A DNA stretch of 64,000 nucleotides from an uncultured Porphyromonadaceae bacterium. GTDB lineage: Bacteria; Bacteroidota; Bacteroidia; Bacteroidales; Muribaculaceae. The stretch is from contig CALKRW010000064.1 of NCBI GenBank assembly GCA_937989585.1, positions 62,001 to 126,000 of the forward strand. Reading direction: 5' to 3'. The notes beneath the pieces are model-generated. The model was not told where the DNA came from, made no database searches, and was given only the letters and a program-made list of their open reading frames with translations. Positions 35,778 to 45,068 of this stretch are shown piece after piece. The position numbers and the translations under genes were made by a program. Within the stretch, counting starts at the first letter, position 1. Every line of letters starts with the position of its first letter.

Positions 35778-36299
35778 ATGAAAAAAATAATACTTATCAT
35801 TGCGATGGCCGTTGTCTCCGTAGCAAGCGCATCGGCAATCAGCCTCAAAGAGGCTTTCTCCGCTTTGTCAAACCTTCCCAATGTTTCAGTAAAGGAGAAT
35901 CTGGATCTAAAAGATCTGACTAATAACAAATGCCCCATAAAGTTAGACTCAATGAAGATTGTGCATGTGGCAATCGGGTATGACCTTGACGCAAAAAAAA
36001 TTTATGAAACAGGCAACGGAGCATACACCATATTCAATCAGATACCCTTACAGTATATGATAAACGGAGCGAACAACAATAATGTCTGCGCATTTCTCTA
36101 CTCCAGTCCATACGAAGAACAGCCAGGGTTGAATCATATTCTGATTGCCATTATGAGTGGCGAATGGGGTACCGTCTGTTTTGTTGACGCAATAGCAGAC
36201 GATAAAGAACGTGATGCCATACAGGCAGCATCCATAGTGATGAAAGAAAATTATCTGAATATGGCAGTTCCCGGATATTTCAACATAACTATAAACTGA
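35778..36299 (+). CDS. secreted protein of unknown function
   Basis: A 173-aa protein with a clear signal peptide (MKKIILIIAMAVVSVASASA). The mature sequence is mixed alpha/beta and ends in VPGYFNITIN. I recognise no family. It has FLYSSPYEEQP and MSGEWGTVCFVDAIADDKE as distinctive segments. It is more AT-rich than the mlaD and dnaA genes on either side. It stands alone between the mlaD hairpins and the AT-rich gap before dnaA. A periplasmic or surface location is likely; nothing more can be said. Confidence 0.7.
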   Translation: MKKIILIIAMAVVSVASASAISLKEAFSALSNLPNVSVKENLDLKDLTNNKCPIKLDSMKIVHVAIGYDLDAKKIYETGNGAYTIFNQIPLQYMINGANNNNVCAFLYSSPYEEQPGLNHILIAIMSGEWGTVCFVDAIADDKERDAIQAASIVMKENYLNMAVPGYFNITIN

Positions 36300-36709
36300 T
36301 GTGATTTCAACTCATAAAGAAATGCTGTGCAACCCTTAAAGTTAAAACGCCATGAATTAAATCCCGTCAATCATTCGTCGGTTTTTTTGACGCATATGAT
36401 TGCGGTTTACATGTGAATAATACCATGTTAAATAAATATGCATAAATTATTTGTTTATCAATTTCTATTTATAATAATTATAAATAATATTGCTTATTTT
36501 AAAACTTTATACTTATGGTTTCATATACCTGATAACCAATAATATTTCATGTATTATTCAGACTCGCAATATAATATGTCAATATAATTTTTTATTACTG
36601 TAAATCAATGTTATATATCATATTATTTAAATATAATGTTTAGCCTTGTACATAAATCTTTATCAGCCAAAGTGATATAAGTTTGTTAACATATACAAGG
36701 ATTTTAACA
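36300..36709. other. AT-rich gap before dnaA, candidate replication origin
   Basis: About 400 bp without genes, extremely AT-rich from about 36420 on. TGTGAATAA at 36412-36420 is the reverse complement of TTATTCACA, a DnaA-box variant. I found no second clear box, which weakens the origin assignment; proximity to dnaA and the AT-richness support it. Confidence 0.35.
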
Positions 36710-36741
36710 TTTGTTTTTAATATTTTTTTTCACCACCTTTG
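36710..36741 (+). promoter_or_regulatory. dnaA promoter
   Basis: TTTG at 36710-36713 (-33), a 20-bp spacer, then CACCTTTG at 36734-36741 (-7, one mismatch to TAnnTTTG). The leader of about 100 nt contains a short hairpin, CGGGTC (36754-36759) with GACCCG (36766-36771). Confidence 0.6.
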
Positions 36742-36849
36742 CATAAGTTTTGTCGGGTCGGCATGGACCCGTTTATTTTGCACCTAATGCAAAAGCCTTA
36801 AAAAATTCCTTCCCTTTCGGACAGGATTTCACCAAATATCACAAACACG

Positions 36850-38226
36850 ATGACGTCCAACCACAAACAACTCTGGTCCCAGGCTCTCGACCTTATCCGG
36901 CAGGATATTGGCGACGCGCAATTCGACCCTCTGTTCCGCGACATCTCTTCAATGAGTTTCGAGAACGGCGAATTGCGCCTGCTTGTACCCTCGTCGTTCT
37001 TCGTCGAATATATCGAGGGGAAATATCTCGACCAGATGGGACGCGCCATCCATGCTGTGTACGGCAACAATGTACAGGTGCATTACCACTACAATGTCAT
37101 CGGTGGACAGAACGACACCCGTGTTGATGTTCCCTCGGCCTCTCGTCCCAAGAATTCGCCTAAGGACGCGGAGAAACCATTCACCTATAAGACACCGGCA
37201 CAGTTCGATCCCAGGCTTTCACCAAAATTCTCTTTTGAGAACTATTGCTGCTCGACTTCGAACAAGGACGCCGTAACCATCGCCGAGACTATAGCCGACA
37301 ATCCTTCAATCAAGACTTTCAATCCTCTTATGGTTTTCGGACCGACAGGCGTTGGCAAGACACACCTTATACAGGCCGTTGGCCTGCGCATCAAGGAAAA
37401 TGCCCCGGCGTCGCGTGTACTATATGTCACGGCCCGCGATTTCGAAAGCCAGTTCACCACCGCGACGGCGAAAGGCGAGACAAACAAGTTCTTTGCCTAT
37501 TACCAGTCAATAGAGACACTGATAGTCGACGACATCCAGGACCTAAATAACAAGCCAAAGACCCAGAATACGTTTTTCAACATATTCAACCACCTACATC
37601 TGAACGGGCGCCAGATCATATTGTCATCAGACCGTGCGCCGGTAGATATGGAAGGGTTCGAGGAACGTCTCCTTGGCCGTTTCAAGTGGGGCATGTCTGT
37701 CGGTCTTGAACGTCCCGACCTAAATCTACGCCGCGAAATACTGCGCCGCAAGGCAACTCAGGAAGGCGTTCCTCTTCCCGATGAAGTCATTGACTATATC
37801 GCACAGAATGTCACTGACAACATACGCGAACTCGAGGGTGTTCTTGTCTCATTCGTGGCCCACGCTACCGTTATGTCAAAGCCAATGACCGTTGAACTCG
37901 CACGCATGGTGGTCAAGAATGCAGTCAAGGTGCGTAAACGTACCGTCAATTTTGAACTCATCGCGGGCAAAGTCTCCGAGCATTTCGGACTGGAATCAGA
38001 CCTCCTTTTCACCAAATCGCGAAAGCGCGAGATTTCCGATGCCCGACAGGTGGTGATGTATCTTGCCAAGAAACTGGCCAAACTGCCGTCAACGGCAATA
38101 GGGAGCCGTCTCGGACGCTCACATGCCACAGTGATCTACGCCATACAACACATCGAGGAGCGCATGAGTCTCGAAGGGGCTTTCCGTGACGAGATCGCAT
38201 CAATCGAGGCATCAATCCTTAAGTAA
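36850..38226 (+). CDS. dnaA: chromosomal replication initiator DnaA
   Basis: 458 aa. N-terminal DnaB-interaction domain (LWSQALDLIRQDIGDAQFDP), a short linker, an AAA+ domain with Walker A FGPTGVGKTH near residue 158 and Walker B LIVDDIQDL near 219, and the C-terminal DNA-binding domain IV with SRLGRSHATVIYA near 418-430. It melts the origin and recruits helicase. The signature has Ser where many DnaA proteins have Asp (RDH). It starts with ATG after a long AT-rich spacer and converges on xpt, 19 bp apart. Confidence 0.97.
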   Translation: MTSNHKQLWSQALDLIRQDIGDAQFDPLFRDISSMSFENGELRLLVPSSFFVEYIEGKYLDQMGRAIHAVYGNNVQVHYHYNVIGGQNDTRVDVPSASRPKNSPKDAEKPFTYKTPAQFDPRLSPKFSFENYCCSTSNKDAVTIAETIADNPSIKTFNPLMVFGPTGVGKTHLIQAVGLRIKENAPASRVLYVTARDFESQFTTATAKGETNKFFAYYQSIETLIVDDIQDLNNKPKTQNTFFNIFNHLHLNGRQIILSSDRAPVDMEGFEERLLGRFKWGMSVGLERPDLNLRREILRRKATQEGVPLPDEVIDYIAQNVTDNIRELEGVLVSFVAHATVMSKPMTVELARMVVKNAVKVRKRTVNFELIAGKVSEHFGLESDLLFTKSRKREISDARQVVMYLAKKLAKLPSTAIGSRLGRSHATVIYAIQHIEERMSLEGAFRDEIASIEASILK

Positions 38227-38245
38227 AGCGATTAGTCCGACAGTC

Positions 38246-38818
38246 TTATTCAAGGATTATCCGGCAATTGTCAAGTGAAGACACCCTGGCAAGAGACTCG
38301 ACACGGATTCCTTCCCGTTTAAGCCAATCTCCACCTCCCTGAAATACCTTTTCGATAATGAAACCCATGCCGACAATCTCGGCTTTTGCCTGACGGCACA
38401 AATCAATGACACCTCGAGCTGCATTGCCGTATGCAAGGAAATCATCGATAAAAACCACCCGGTCGTCAGGTGTTAGAAAATCCGCCGATATACAGACTGT
38501 ATATTTCCGGTCCTTGGTAAAAGAATGTACTTCGCTCACAAGCATGTTTGACATTGTCTTGGGTTGCTTTTTCTTTACAAAGACCACCGGGAGATGCATG
38601 ACATGTCCCATCATAATTGCTGGCGCGATACCGCTTGCTTCAATAGTAAGTATCTTGTTGACACCCGAACCTGCGAAGATACGGGCAAATTCCTCGCCGA
38701 TATTCATCATCAGATCGGGATCCATCTGATGATTTATAAAACTGTCAACCTTAAGTATGCCGCCGTCATAGCATTTGCCGTCCTCAAGTATGCGACGACG
38801 AAGAAGTTCAAAACTCAT
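38246..38818 (-). CDS. xpt: xanthine phosphoribosyltransferase
   Basis: A 190-aa type I phosphoribosyltransferase for purine salvage (xanthine plus PRPP to XMP). The PRPP-binding loop is [16 protein letters not shown] near residues 120-135; the purine/phosphate loop region [20 protein letters not shown] lies near 57-76 and the KKKQPKTMS loop near 82. The length equals the family's usual size. It is 29 bp downstream of the nitroreductase gene on the same strand, so co-transcription is likely. No purine riboswitch is visible. Confidence 0.95.
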   Translation of the reverse strand: MSFELLRRRILEDGKCYDGGILKVDSFINHQMDPDLMMNIGEEFARIFAGSGVNKILTIEASGIAPAIMMGHVMHLPVVFVKKKQPKTMSNMLVSEVHSFTKDRKYTVCISADFLTPDDRVVFIDDFLAYGNAARGVIDLCRQAKAEIVGMGFIIEKVFQGGGDWLKREGIRVESLARVSSLDNCRIILE

Positions 38819-38847
38819 AATAATCCAACTTTTTTACCGAAAAGATA

Positions 38848-39597
38848 TTAGATCGGGAAGTTCATGGAAGCAAGAAAGTCTTTAAAAATTTCAGAAAAAG
38901 CCTCATTGCTCGAACGTGGGTAACGTACGTCGGCAAAAACCTGCGCAAGGGTTTGTTTGTGGTTCTCCTCAATAAAAACCTTGTTTGCCGGATTAGTGTC
39001 AATTTCGTGATACAGGCCGGAGATGTCCTTGTCACTGTATTGCCTATAAGTCTCATTATGCAATATGGCCTCAAGCGGGAGCCGTTCGCTCGGCTGAACG
39101 GTTTTTTCAGGCCAGCCGAGAGCAACCGTCAGCACAGGCACTACGCGCGAAGGCAGATCGAGAATGCGGGCAATGTCGGGGGCATTATACGCCGTCGTGC
39201 CGAGATAGCAGGTCCCCAGTCCTTGAGTCTCGGCTATCGTACAGAATTGCTGGGCAATTATCGTGGCATCGAAAACAGCAGACAACAGTGACTGAAGGTT
39301 GTCGAAACCGGGTACTGCATCCGATACCTCGCACCAGCGCACAAAACGATTTGTATCGGCGCAGAATGTAAGTAAAACCGGAGCACTGACAGCCGCAGGC
39401 TGATTGAAATGACAGGCGTCAATCTGTTTTTTCTTTTCAGAGTCGCGGGTGAGAATAACTGAGTACAACTGCATGTTTCCTGTCGTAGGAGCATGCATCG
39501 CAGCGGCAAGAATATCCTTTATATCCCTGTCGGAAACTTCTTTTTTAGAGAAATTGCGCACAGTGGCACGAGTAGAAAAGTATTCTTCAATATTCAT
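38848..39597 (-). CDS. nitroreductase-family FMN oxidoreductase
   Basis: A 249-aa NfsA/FRP-like protein. The start FSTRATVRNFSKKEVSDRD is the usual FMN-binding opening (R-x-x-R-x-F), AAMHAPTTGNMQLYSV near residue 32 contacts the flavin, and GLGTCYLGTTAYNAPDIARIL near 126-146 is family-typical. It should reduce nitro compounds, quinones or flavins with NAD(P)H; the physiological substrate is unknown. Its C-terminal extension (ANKVFIEENHKQTLAQVFAD) resembles the longer NfsA-like group. It has its own promoter element and precedes xpt. Confidence 0.88.
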   Translation of the reverse strand: MNIEEYFSTRATVRNFSKKEVSDRDIKDILAAAMHAPTTGNMQLYSVILTRDSEKKKQIDACHFNQPAAVSAPVLLTFCADTNRFVRWCEVSDAVPGFDNLQSLLSAVFDATIIAQQFCTIAETQGLGTCYLGTTAYNAPDIARILDLPSRVVPVLTVALGWPEKTVQPSERLPLEAILHNETYRQYSDKDISGLYHEIDTNPANKVFIEENHKQTLAQVFADVRYPRSSNEAFSEIFKDFLASMNFPI

Positions 39598-39619
39598 ATC
39601 TGTATGTTATTTTAGACCT

Positions 39620-39627
39620 CAAAGTTA
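39620..39627 (-). promoter_or_regulatory. -7 promoter element of nitroreductase-xpt
   Basis: TAACTTTG on the minus strand, 22 bases before the ATG at 39597. Confidence 0.6.
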
Positions 39628-39809
39628 ATGATTTTTATCAAAAAGATTACATTGTCATAGACATATTTTCTAAGTTTTTGATATATTGAAAATTGCGGTT
39701 TTGGAAAACTTTTCAAATCAGCAAAAAACATTATTATACTGATTTAGTGATTATTGAGAATTCTTTTCGGGAAACTTCTCTACATTTATACATAAATCAT
39801 GTTTTAAAT
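39628..39809. other. AT-rich divergent spacer, no gene
   Basis: The spacer between the divergent nitroreductase and nrdJ promoters. It is AT-rich, with several TTTTGATA/TGATAT-like runs. I see no cobalamin riboswitch, although nrdJ encodes a B12-dependent enzyme. Confidence 0.5.
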
Positions 39810-39841
39810 TTTGATAACTCAGATTTTTTTTTGAATCTTTG
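39810..39841 (+). promoter_or_regulatory. nrdJ promoter
   Basis: TTTG at 39810-39813, a 20-bp spacer, then AATCTTTG at 39834-39841 (one mismatch to TAnnTTTG). Transcription would begin near 39848, which excludes the open-frame TTG at 39839 as a start codon. Confidence 0.6.
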
Positions 39842-39913
39842 CATTCACGCTTTCATAAGCCGGCCAATAACCGTGCACCAACCTTAAAAAATCCATTAAA
39901 AATCCTCAAAACA

Positions 39914-42457
39914 GTGGAAAATAAGACTTATACCAACGACGAGGCCTACGATGCCTCTCTCGAGTATTTCGGCGGCGACCAACTAGCCGCTCGCGTCTGG
40001 GTATCCAAATATGCCCTAAAGGACTCATACGGTAATATTTATGAACGCACTCCCGACGACATGCACCATCGTCTTGCGAGCGAAATATCGCGAATAGAGA
40101 ACAAATATGCAAACCCCATGAGCGAACAGGAGATTTTCTCACTGTTACAAGGTTTCAGATATATTGTACCTCAGGGCAGTCCCATGTCTGGCATAGGAAA
40201 CAATTTTCAGGTCGGCTCGCTGTCCAACTGTTTTGTCATTGGTCTTGACGGACACCCCGATTCCTACGGCGGCATTATCCGTATCGACGAAGAACAGGTG
40301 CAACTGATGAAGCGTCGTGGCGGTGTCGGCCATGACCTCAGTCACATCCGCCCCAAAGGCACGCCCGTCAAGAACTCGGCACTGACTTCCACCGGTATAG
40401 TCCCCTTCATGGAGCGCTACTCCAATTCTACCCGAGAAGTTGCCCAGGATGGCCGACGCGGAGCGCTCATGCTCACCGTATCCATCAAGCACCCCGAGGC
40501 CGAGGCCTTCATCGACGCCAAGATGGAGCAGAACAAGGTCACAGGCGCCAACGTTTCTGTGCGCATCGATGACGAGTTCATGCGCTGCGCTACTGAAGGA
40601 AGCACATACATACAGCAATATCCTCTCGACACCGATAAGCCGAGCGTCACCAAGGAAACCGACGCCAAGGCCCTGTGGGAGAAAATCACACATAACGCAT
40701 GGAAATCCGCTGAGCCGGGCGTGCTTTTCTGGGATACAATCACACGTGAATCCGTGCCTGACTGTTATGCCGACCTGGGCTTCCGTACAATCTCAACCAA
40801 TCCTTGCGGCGAAATTCCACTGTGTCCTTACGACTCATGCCGCCTGATTGCCATCAATCTTTTCTCATACGTCAAGAATCCGTTTACACCTCAGGCAGAG
40901 TTCGACTTCGAACTTTTCCGCGACCACGTCGGCAAAGCCCAGCGCTTCATGGATGACATCATAGACCTTGAGATGGAGAAGATTGACAAAATCCTTAACA
41001 AGATCGATGGAGATCCCGAGACAGAAGAGGTAAAGAACACAGAGCGACACCTCTGGGAGAAGATCCGGGCCAAGACCCTAATGGGCCGACGCACAGGTGT
41101 GGGAACCACAGCCGAAGGAGACATGATCGCTGCGATGGGCCTGCGTTATGGCACTCCCGAAGCCACCGACTTTTCGGTCAAGGTACACCGCACTCTTGCT
41201 CTCGCTGCTTATGGTTCGTCCGTAAACATGGCCCGCGAGCGCGGTGCGTTCTCAATCTTCGATGCAGAACGCGAGAAAGAAAATCCATTCATACTGCGAC
41301 TTGCAGCCGAGGACCCCGAACTTTACGAAAACATGAAGAAGTACGGACGGCGCAATATCGCCTGCCTGACCATCGCCCCGACAGGTACGGTCTCCATTCT
41401 CACCCAGACCACCTCTGGCATTGAGCCGGTCTTCATGCCCGTATACAAGCGTCGCCGCAAAGTCAACCCTTCGGACGTAGACGCCCGCGTCGACTATGTC
41501 GATGAATCGGGAGACTCATTCGAGGAATATGTCGTTTACCATCCCAAGTTCCTTGAGTGGATGAAGATTGCAGGCATTCCCGTGCGTGACGACTACTCTC
41601 AGGAAGAACTTGACGCCATCGTTGCCAAGTCCCCCTATTACAAGGCTACCGCCAACGACATCGACTGGCTTGAGAAAGTCAAGATGCAGGGCCGTATCCA
41701 GAAATGGGTCGACCACTCGATTTCGGTAACAATCAACCTTCCCGCCAATGTAAGCGAGGAACTTGTCAATCAACTTTATATCGAGGCCTGGAAGGCAGGG
41801 TGCAAGGGTTGTACTGTATACCGCGACGGCTCACGCTCGGGTGTACTCATAGCCAACGAAAAGAAAAGCGAGAAGAAAGCCGAAGTCGGTTACATCGCTC
41901 CGGAGGCTCACGTGCTTAAACGTCCAATCGAACTTGATGCCGATGTTGTACGTTTCCAGAACAACAAAGAAAAATGGATTGCCTTTGTCGGCCTTGTGGA
42001 TGGTAAACCTTATGAAATCTTTACCGGTCTCGCCGATGACGAAGACGGCATCTTCTGTCCTAAATCCGTAACCAAGGGCAAGATTATCAAAGCCGTTGCC
42101 GCCGACGGAACAAAGCGCTATGACTTCCAGTTCATCAACAAGCGCGGATACAAGACAACCATCGAAGGTCTGTCAGACAAGTTCAATCCCGAGTACTGGA
42201 ATTATGCGAAACTTATTTCCGGTGTGCTACGCTATGGCATGCCTATCGATCAGGTACTCAAACTCGTCAGCGGACTTGAACTCGACTCTCAGTCCATCAA
42301 CACCTGGAAGATGGGTGTTGAGCGAGCCCTCAAGAAATACCTTCCCAACGGCACAAAGGCATCCGGCCAACGCTGTCCCAACTGTGGCAACGAGACCCTG
42401 ATCTACCAGGAAGGCTGCCTGATATGCACCTCGTGCGGCACCTCAAAATGCGGATAA
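39914..42457 (+). CDS. nrdJ: adenosylcobalamin-dependent ribonucleotide reductase
   Basis: About 847 aa, class II enzyme reducing ribonucleotides with a B12-derived radical. GSLSNCFVIG near residue 100 contains the first redox cysteine, NPCGEIPLCPYDSCR near 295 the finger-loop cysteine, and APTGTVSILTQTTSG the phosphate-binding turn. The C-terminus has a zinc-ribbon-like CPNCGNETLIYQEGC and CTSCGTSKCG end for electron delivery. No ATG precedes the conserved ENKTYTNDEAY, so GTG at 39914 is the likely start. It converges on hemW with a shared hairpin. Confidence 0.94.
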   Translation: MENKTYTNDEAYDASLEYFGGDQLAARVWVSKYALKDSYGNIYERTPDDMHHRLASEISRIENKYANPMSEQEIFSLLQGFRYIVPQGSPMSGIGNNFQVGSLSNCFVIGLDGHPDSYGGIIRIDEEQVQLMKRRGGVGHDLSHIRPKGTPVKNSALTSTGIVPFMERYSNSTREVAQDGRRGALMLTVSIKHPEAEAFIDAKMEQNKVTGANVSVRIDDEFMRCATEGSTYIQQYPLDTDKPSVTKETDAKALWEKITHNAWKSAEPGVLFWDTITRESVPDCYADLGFRTISTNPCGEIPLCPYDSCRLIAINLFSYVKNPFTPQAEFDFELFRDHVGKAQRFMDDIIDLEMEKIDKILNKIDGDPETEEVKNTERHLWEKIRAKTLMGRRTGVGTTAEGDMIAAMGLRYGTPEATDFSVKVHRTLALAAYGSSVNMARERGAFSIFDAEREKENPFILRLAAEDPELYENMKKYGRRNIACLTIAPTGTVSILTQTTSGIEPVFMPVYKRRRKVNPSDVDARVDYVDESGDSFEEYVVYHPKFLEWMKIAGIPVRDDYSQEELDAIVAKSPYYKATANDIDWLEKVKMQGRIQKWVDHSISVTINLPANVSEELVNQLYIEAWKAGCKGCTVYRDGSRSGVLIANEKKSEKKAEVGYIAPEAHVLKRPIELDADVVRFQNNKEKWIAFVGLVDGKPYEIFTGLADDEDGIFCPKSVTKGKIIKAVAADGTKRYDFQFINKRGYKTTIEGLSDKFNPEYWNYAKLISGVLRYGMPIDQVLKLVSGLELDSQSINTWKMGVERALKKYLPNGTKASGQRCPNCGNETLIYQEGCLICTSCGTSKCG

Positions 42458-42492
42458 ACGACACCGACAGAACTCATCACTCAACCATATAG

Positions 42493-42530
42493 ACAGAAGG
42501 CTGCCCGTCAAATCGCGAGCAGCCTTCTGT
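42493..42530. terminator. bidirectional hairpin between nrdJ and hemW
   Basis: ACAGAAGGCTGC (42493-42504) pairs perfectly with GCAGCCTTCTGT (42519-42530). It has no strong T-run on either side but lies between two convergent stops. Confidence 0.6.
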
Positions 42531-42552
42531 TATAAATATACTTTAACCTATC

Positions 42553-43665
42553 TTAATCAGGAAGCAGTGGCATAATGATTGAATTGGATATCAGCCAGTG
42601 CTTTTCGGAGATGCGGAGGTGGGTCCGGGTGATTTCTATATTATTGGAAGGAAGAGTGTGTGCAGCGGCGAGAAGTGACTCACGGGCGTCCGGAGGCAGG
42701 ATGTCGAGGAACAGGCCTTCGGATGTGCGAAGTCGGGTAAAAATAAGATCGGCGAGACTGTCCCGTTCGGTTTCTTCATCTACAATCGCCGGGATTTTTT
42801 TATCATCTTTATCTGTGAGAGATGCGAGATAAGCGTTTATTTCGGAGGGATTGTAGCGCCGTGTTTTTCCGTCAAACGAATGGGCTGCCGGTCCTAAGCC
42901 GAGATAGGGTGTTGAGTCCCAGTAGGACGAATTGTGACGGGAGCGATAGCCGGGCAATGCGAAATTGGATATTTCATAATGCTCGTAACCAATAGCCTTC
43001 GCAACCATTGTAAGCATCTCGTACATGTTCGCAACGGTATCGTCATCTGTCGGAGTGAGTTTGCCTGCGGCGACCAGTGCTGAAAGGCGCGTACCATGTT
43101 CATAAGTCAGCGCATAGGCCGAAAAATGCTCCGGTCTGAGGTCTAGCAAAGCATTCAGACTTCCTAGCCAGGTTTCCTCAGTCTGCAAAGGAAGACCATA
43201 AATCAAATCAAGGCTTATGTTGTCGAATCCGGCCCGACGCAAAGTGTAGAACGCTTCCTTGGCCTGCTCAGCCGTGTGACGGCGACCGACCGCGCGTAAC
43301 TCATCGTCATAGAAACTCTGAACGCCCATTGACACGCGGTTAACGCCCAGACGTCGCCATGCCTTAGCCTTCTCAAGCGACACATCCTCCGGATTGACCT
43401 CAATGGTAAATTCCTCGACATTTCCGAGTGGTATCGGCGCAATGGCTGTGGCGAGATCCTTGACATCAAGAATTGAGGGTGTGCCCCCTCCGACATAGAG
43501 AGTACGTATTTCATGGTCGGCCTTGAGTTCGTGTACGCGACGTTTGAATTCTTCGGCAATTGCATGACAGACTTCACCCGCCCGTCCGACACCCGGACGG
43601 GAGAAGAAATCACAATAGGCACACTTGCTGTGACAGAATGGGATGTGGATATAAACGCCGGACAT
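42553..43665 (-). CDS. hemW: radical SAM heme chaperone HemW
   Basis: A 370-aa HemN-like radical SAM protein. The start GVYIHIPFCHSKCAYCDF carries the CxxxCxxC cluster ligands, GGGTPS near residue 58 binds SAM, and NRVSMGVQSFYDDELRAVGR near 129-148 is characteristic. Like other HemW proteins it lacks the features of true coproporphyrinogen dehydrogenase (no extended N-terminus) and more likely delivers heme. It ends the operon bioB-SpoU-radA-hemW, 21 bp after radA. Confidence 0.9.
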   Translation of the reverse strand: MSGVYIHIPFCHSKCAYCDFFSRPGVGRAGEVCHAIAEEFKRRVHELKADHEIRTLYVGGGTPSILDVKDLATAIAPIPLGNVEEFTIEVNPEDVSLEKAKAWRRLGVNRVSMGVQSFYDDELRAVGRRHTAEQAKEAFYTLRRAGFDNISLDLIYGLPLQTEETWLGSLNALLDLRPEHFSAYALTYEHGTRLSALVAAGKLTPTDDDTVANMYEMLTMVAKAIGYEHYEISNFALPGYRSRHNSSYWDSTPYLGLGPAAHSFDGKTRRYNPSEINAYLASLTDKDDKKIPAIVDEETERDSLADLIFTRLRTSEGLFLDILPPDARESLLAAAHTLPSNNIEITRTHLRISEKHWLISNSIIMPLLPD

Positions 43666-43686
43666 ATTGGTTGGCTAATTAAACGA

Positions 43687-45057
43687 TTATGCAAAAAGTG
43701 TGCGGAATGCGTCTTCGACACGCGCCACGGGGTGCAGACGAATACTGAGGACCGAGGTATCAAAGCCCTTGATTGTACCTTGCGGTATCAGAATGTCCGT
43801 CATTCCGAGTTTCTGTGCCTCGAGTATGCGTTGTTCTATGCGGGTGACAGGACGTATCTCACCTGAGAGCCCGACCTCTCCGGCCATTACCCACCCTGCA
43901 GGGATAGCCATGTCAACATTGCTCGAAAGAATGGCGCAGATGACCGCAAGATCAATGGCCGGGTCGTTAATTTTAAGACCGCCGGCAATATTTAGGAAAA
44001 CGTCTTTTGCACCAAGTTTGAAGCCAACACGTTTTTCAAGGACAGCAAGGAGCATGTTCATGCGCTTGCCGTCGAATCCGGTAACCGAGCGCTGGGGGGT
44101 CCCGTAAGCAGCAGATGACACCAGAGCCTGAACCTCGATGATGAAAGGCCGGATGCCGTCAAGTGTGACGCCGACAGCTATACCGGACAACGAGTCATCC
44201 GAGTGGGTGACAAGCATCTCCGAAGGATTGGTAATTTCACGGAGCCCGCGCTGGCACATCTCATATATGCCGAGTTCGGAGGTCGAGCCGAAGCGGTTCT
44301 TTATCGGCCGAAGAATACGGTAAAGATAATTTGAATCGCCCTCGAACTGAAGGACAGCATCGACAATATGCTCGAGCACCTTCGGGCCGGCAAGAGCGCC
44401 GTCCTTGGTGATGTGGCCAATCAGCAGGACAGGCGTTCCGGAGGTCTTCGCATACCGCAGAAGTTGGGCGGCACACTCGCGGACCTGCGAGACAGAGCCA
44501 GCCGCCGACTCGAGCGTGTCGGTAGCGACAGTCTGGATGGAATCGACAATCAGGAGTTGCGGATTGATTGCCTCGATGTGCTCGAAGATGGTTTCGAGAG
44601 ATGTCTCGCAGACGATGAAGACATTGTCCGACCCCCGTCCGATGCGGTCGGCCCGCATCTTTATCTGCGAGGCACTCTCCTCTGCCGACACATAAAGTAT
44701 GGTCTTGGACTTGATGGCAAGTATATTCTGAAGCACAAGGGTAGACTTACCGATTCCCGGCTCGCCACCGACAAGCACCATTGAGCCACAGACTAAGCCT
44801 CCGCCGAGAACGCGGTTCAGTTCATGCGAAGGCATCGTGATACGCTGCTCCGATGTGGCGGTTATGTCGTTGACAGGTAGCGGTACACTTCTGACGGCAG
44901 AGGCATCGCGTGAAGTTATCGCCTTAGGCGAGGATGAGACGCGGTTCTCAACCATGGTGTTCCATGCACCGCATGAAGGACACCGTCCGACCCACTTGGG
45001 GGAGTCGGCTCCACATTCCGTGCAATTCCAGATAGTCTTGTACTTAGGCTTTGGCAT
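43687..45057 (-). CDS. radA: DNA repair protein RadA
   Basis: 456 aa. The N-terminal zinc finger has WNCTECGADSPKWVGRCPSCG, the RecA-like ATPase has Walker A GGEPGIGKST near residue 92, the RadA-specific KNRFG motif lies near 251, and a Lon-protease-like C-terminal domain follows from about residue 275. It promotes branch migration in recombination. It lies 11 bp after the SpoU methyltransferase and 21 bp before hemW on the same strand. Confidence 0.96.
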   Translation of the reverse strand: MPKPKYKTIWNCTECGADSPKWVGRCPSCGAWNTMVENRVSSSPKAITSRDASAVRSVPLPVNDITATSEQRITMPSHELNRVLGGGLVCGSMVLVGGEPGIGKSTLVLQNILAIKSKTILYVSAEESASQIKMRADRIGRGSDNVFIVCETSLETIFEHIEAINPQLLIVDSIQTVATDTLESAAGSVSQVRECAAQLLRYAKTSGTPVLLIGHITKDGALAGPKVLEHIVDAVLQFEGDSNYLYRILRPIKNRFGSTSELGIYEMCQRGLREITNPSEMLVTHSDDSLSGIAVGVTLDGIRPFIIEVQALVSSAAYGTPQRSVTGFDGKRMNMLLAVLEKRVGFKLGAKDVFLNIAGGLKINDPAIDLAVICAILSSNVDMAIPAGWVMAGEVGLSGEIRPVTRIEQRILEAQKLGMTDILIPQGTIKGFDTSVLSIRLHPVARVEDAFRTLFA

Positions 45058-45068
45058 AAGAGGTAAAT

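Noticed and set aside
39628..39913. Possible cobalamin riboswitch before nrdJ
   Set aside because: I could find no B12-box-like conserved core or the long paired leader; the sequence is simple and AT-rich.
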